From NCBI GenBank assembly GCA_003522805.1, contig DPIB01000139.1, positions 1-5,258 on the forward strand: a DNA stretch of 5,258 nt. Direction: 5' to 3'. The translations under genes and the position numbers were made by a program. Every line of letters begins with the position of its first letter. Within the stretch, counting starts at the first letter, position 1. Under the pieces are notes generated by a model, which ran no database searches, had not been told where the DNA came from, and saw nothing but the letters and a program-made list of their open reading frames with translations. The DNA comes from Fervidobacterium sp. (GTDB taxonomy: Bacteria > Thermotogota > Thermotogae > Thermotogales > Fervidobacteriaceae). Positions 5,044-5,258 of this stretch are shown in pieces.

Positions 5044-5258
5044 CTTAAACCATCCCACCACCTATAGAGGTGGGGGATTTCGAAAGAAGTATGGTAGGCA
5101 GATTCGTAGCGTAAGTGTTTCTTCTCAGTAAAGTAGTACTGGTGAATGGCATACAGGGTTGCATTATACAAGTTTTTAGATAGTCTGCATAGCGTTTTCA
5201 AAGCAACGTACTCTTGCTTGGTTAGATGCCTAACTTGGTGCTTTTGATTGCGGTACAC
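5044..5258 (-). mobile_element. IS200/IS605-type element, internally deleted, right part
   Basis: The element reads on the minus strand: the 5' part of tnpB, then within about 15 bases a terminal hairpin, then corA sequence. Its right end falls near 5044, where corA similarity resumes; the exact base is uncertain because the join TTTAAG/CCACTG has no diagnostic duplication (this family makes none). The left end and any tnpA lie outside the window. With most of tnpB missing it is a non-autonomous relic, which could be moved only by a TnpA supplied in trans. Confidence 0.75.
5055..5076 (-). repeat. Right-end hairpin of the IS605-type element
   Basis: CCACCT (5058-5063) pairs with AGGTGG (5068-5073) around an ATAG loop. 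The stem is extended by two more C-G pairs past one A/G mismatch. Subterminal hairpins of this kind are the signals recognised by TnpA as single-stranded DNA. In intact elements they also lie at the 3' end of the TnpB guide RNA (omega RNA), with the guide being the flanking DNA just beyond, here corA sequence. Confidence 0.75.

Larger units (their letters stand above)
5037..5258 (-). pseudogene. tnpB: tnpB, N-terminal remnant (RNA-guided nuclease of IS605 type)
   Basis: Codons from GTG at 5258 give YRNQKHQVRHLTKQEYVALK, then LCRLSKNLYNATLYAIHQYYF and a segment ending YESAYH, matching the N-terminus of TnpB/OrfB proteins (pattern HLT..EY..L..L...SKNLYN.ALY..RQ.YF......Y...YH). Similarity stops at about codon 56 (5091). 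The next codons (TSFEIPHLYRWWDGLSH) are translated right-end hairpin and corA sequence up to a TGA at 5039-5037. Intact TnpB proteins are around 400 residues, so the RuvC catalytic residues and zinc finger are all lost. The GTG at the window edge may be the true start or may be preceded by one outside the window. Confidence 0.8.

Noticed and set aside
5040..5064. In-frame GTG codons in the hairpin that could restart the corA fragment
   Set aside because: No usable ribosome-binding site, and a protein starting there would lack the cytoplasmic domain and most of the first membrane helix.
4883..5131. 82-codon plus-strand frame
   Set aside because: It is antisense to the corA fragment and crosses the transposon junction, so it cannot be an old gene.
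1..5258. CRISPR arrays, tRNA or rRNA genes
   Set aside because: No regularly spaced repeats and no cloverleaf or rRNA-like sequence were seen on either strand.

Overview
The window looks like part of a chromosome from the Thermotogae, most likely a Fervidobacterium-type organism. This is a judgement from protein style and translation signals, not from a database match. The sequence is moderately AT-rich. Ribosome-binding sites take the extended form GGGGTGATC or GGAGGTGG, genes start with ATG, TTG and GTG, and the CorA tail (GMNFKYMPEL ... KKKKW) closely resembles that of Thermotoga CorA as I remember it.

Layout. Positions 1-890 (minus strand) hold the first 296 codons of a large protein with an N-terminal phospholipase-D-like (PLD) nuclease domain. 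It runs off the left edge just where a SNF2/superfamily-2 helicase Walker A motif should begin. Positions 891-1451 are a divergent intergenic region of about 560 bases. It has two candidate promoters for the helicase gene, a 10-bp-period TTGTCAA repeat, a 15-bp palindrome, a possible 16-codon peptide and a candidate promoter just upstream of the plus-strand operon.

Positions 1452-4544 (plus strand) encode a CUT1-type sugar ABC importer: a periplasmic binding protein, a MalF-like permease and a MalG-like permease. A hairpin follows the binding-protein gene. No ATPase gene is present, so the two permeases probably use an ATPase encoded elsewhere. The sugar cannot be named from this sequence.

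Positions 4598-4852 (plus) encode a small DUF4258-like protein. A perfect 14-bp inverted repeat that looks like a terminator stem lies inside its coding sequence.

Positions 4894-5043 (minus) are the last 49 codons of corA, a magnesium/divalent-cation channel. The gene is cut at its conserved PL(T/S)FIAG...GMN segment by an IS200/IS605-type element (about 5044 to beyond 5258, minus strand). That element keeps the first ~56 codons of tnpB and its right-end hairpin but has lost the rest of tnpB. It looks like an internally deleted, non-autonomous derivative.

The three importer genes work as one unit: capture of a sugar outside the membrane, then passage through the permease heterodimer. The other loci (nuclease-helicase, DUF4258 gene, broken corA and transposon relic) make the flanks look like accessory, rearranged DNA. 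The most interesting observations are the transposon relic whose RNA-guide position would read corA, the terminator-like repeat inside a gene, and the partly seen PLD-helicase with its elaborate upstream region.
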